From Methanoregula sp. (GTDB lineage: Archaea > Halobacteriota > Methanomicrobia > Methanomicrobiales > Methanospirillaceae), in contig JAPKXV010000266.1 in assembly GCA_026394635.1 (NCBI GenBank), positions 1 to 5,541 on the forward strand: a DNA stretch of 5,541 bases, given 5' to 3'. A program made the position numbers and the translations under genes. Every line of letters starts with the position of its first letter. Within the stretch, counting starts at the first letter, position 1. The notes under the pieces were generated by a model. That model made no database searches. It saw only the letters and a list, made by a program, of their open reading frames with translations, and was not told the DNA's origin. Shown in pieces: positions 5,378 to 5,541 of the stretch.

Positions 5378-5520
5378 GGTGGCAACCAGGTTTCGTTCGA
5401 TTGGGGTATCGGGGCAACGGACTTAAAAGAACGATACCATTGTTTGTACCTCAGGTGGTCTGTCGGAGTAAAAAAGGTTACACCCACCCTCTTTTCGTTC
5501 TCATTCGTTTCATCATGCAT
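5353..5520 (-). CDS. Possible small ORF (55 residues) overlapping the corA start
   Basis: From ATG at 5520 the - strand encodes 55 residues and stops with TGA at 5353-5355, overlapping corA by 25 bases in another frame. AAGGTG at 5530-5525 is the best Shine-Dalgarno match in the right half of the window, 4 bases before the ATG. The peptide is polar and basic, with VGVTFFTPTDHLRYKQWYR in the middle and the proline-bearing SVAPIPQSNETWLPP near the end; no membrane segment and no recognised family. Third-position composition is neutral, so coding is not proven. If real it could be a leader ORF affecting corA translation; if not, this is simply the corA upstream region. A TTTTTT run at 5475-5470 inside it could instead end transcription from a gene beyond the window. 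Confidence 0.25.
   Translation of the reverse strand: MHDETNENEKRVGVTFFTPTDHLRYKQWYRSFKSVAPIPQSNETWLPPCQKTIRR
5405..5438. repeat. Inverted repeat flanking the putative corA TATA box
   Basis: GGTATCG (5405-5411) and CGATACC (5432-5438) are perfect 7-bp inverted repeats with a 20-base spacer that holds the TATA-like box. The spacing, about 2.5 helical turns between arm centres, could suit a dimeric regulator covering the core promoter, but chance is not excluded. Confidence 0.4.
5422..5429 (-). promoter_or_regulatory. Possible TATA box for corA
   Basis: On the - strand CTTTTAAG is centred about 48 bases before the GTG start, predicting transcription start near 5400 and a leader of roughly 23 bases. 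It is the best A/T-rich candidate close upstream of corA, although the match is moderate. Confidence 0.35.
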
Positions 5521-5523
5521 GAT
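5512..5523. repeat. 12-bp perfect palindrome
   Basis: ATCATGCATGAT is fully self-complementary. It covers the ATG of the possible small ORF upstream of corA and lies about 135 bp before the corA start. A protein-binding site is possible; a chance palindrome is not excluded. Confidence 0.4.
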
Positions 5524-5541
5524 ACACCTTCACAGCAGACC

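Overview
The window looks like chromosomal DNA of a methanogenic euryarchaeon, most likely of the Methanomicrobiales/Methanomicrobia type; the genus is not determined. The signs are a Dph2-type diphthamide synthase (found only in archaea and eukaryotes), an archaeal METTL5-like RNA methylase, weak or absent Shine-Dalgarno sites, TATA-like boxes about 25-30 bp before starts, and moderately GC-rich codon use. No rRNA, tRNA, CRISPR array, insertion sequence or phage gene was seen.

Left part, + strand (1-2834): the 3' part of dph2 (cut by the window edge) overlaps a METTL5-like methylase gene by ATGA. That gene runs into a 12-helix MFS transporter of the fosmidomycin-resistance (Fsr) type. The transporter has no ATG, GTG or TTG at the expected start; an ATA overlaps the methylase stop as ATAA. 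A separate small gene for a two-helix membrane protein of about 59 residues follows. Dph2 and the methylase both modify the translation machinery (EF-2 and, by homology, rRNA), which gives the pair a coherent theme; the transporter appears to be a downstream passenger.

Middle (2835-3088): a convergent, apparently non-coding junction with several stem-loops. The main ones are a perfect 10-bp hairpin followed by a T-rich tract, an adjacent interrupted 11-bp hairpin, and a 15-bp tandem duplication. It probably contains terminators for both sides.

Right part, - strand (3089-5541), read from right to left: a CorA-type divalent-cation channel gene; then about 130 bp that look coding but have no start and shift frame; then a small hydrophobic protein gene with an unclear start; then a TylF-like O-methyltransferase gene. 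The TATA box of the methyltransferase gene overlaps the stop codon of the hydrophobic gene, and its message is probably leaderless or nearly so. Upstream of corA are a TATA-like element flanked by a 7-bp inverted repeat, a possible 55-codon small ORF with a good Shine-Dalgarno that overlaps the corA start, and a 12-bp palindrome.

I see no clear new defence, mobile or biosynthetic system here. The points most worth a second look are the apparent AUA start of the transporter, the frame-shifted coding remnant with an A_AAA_AAG heptamer, the structured convergent junction, and the corA leader.
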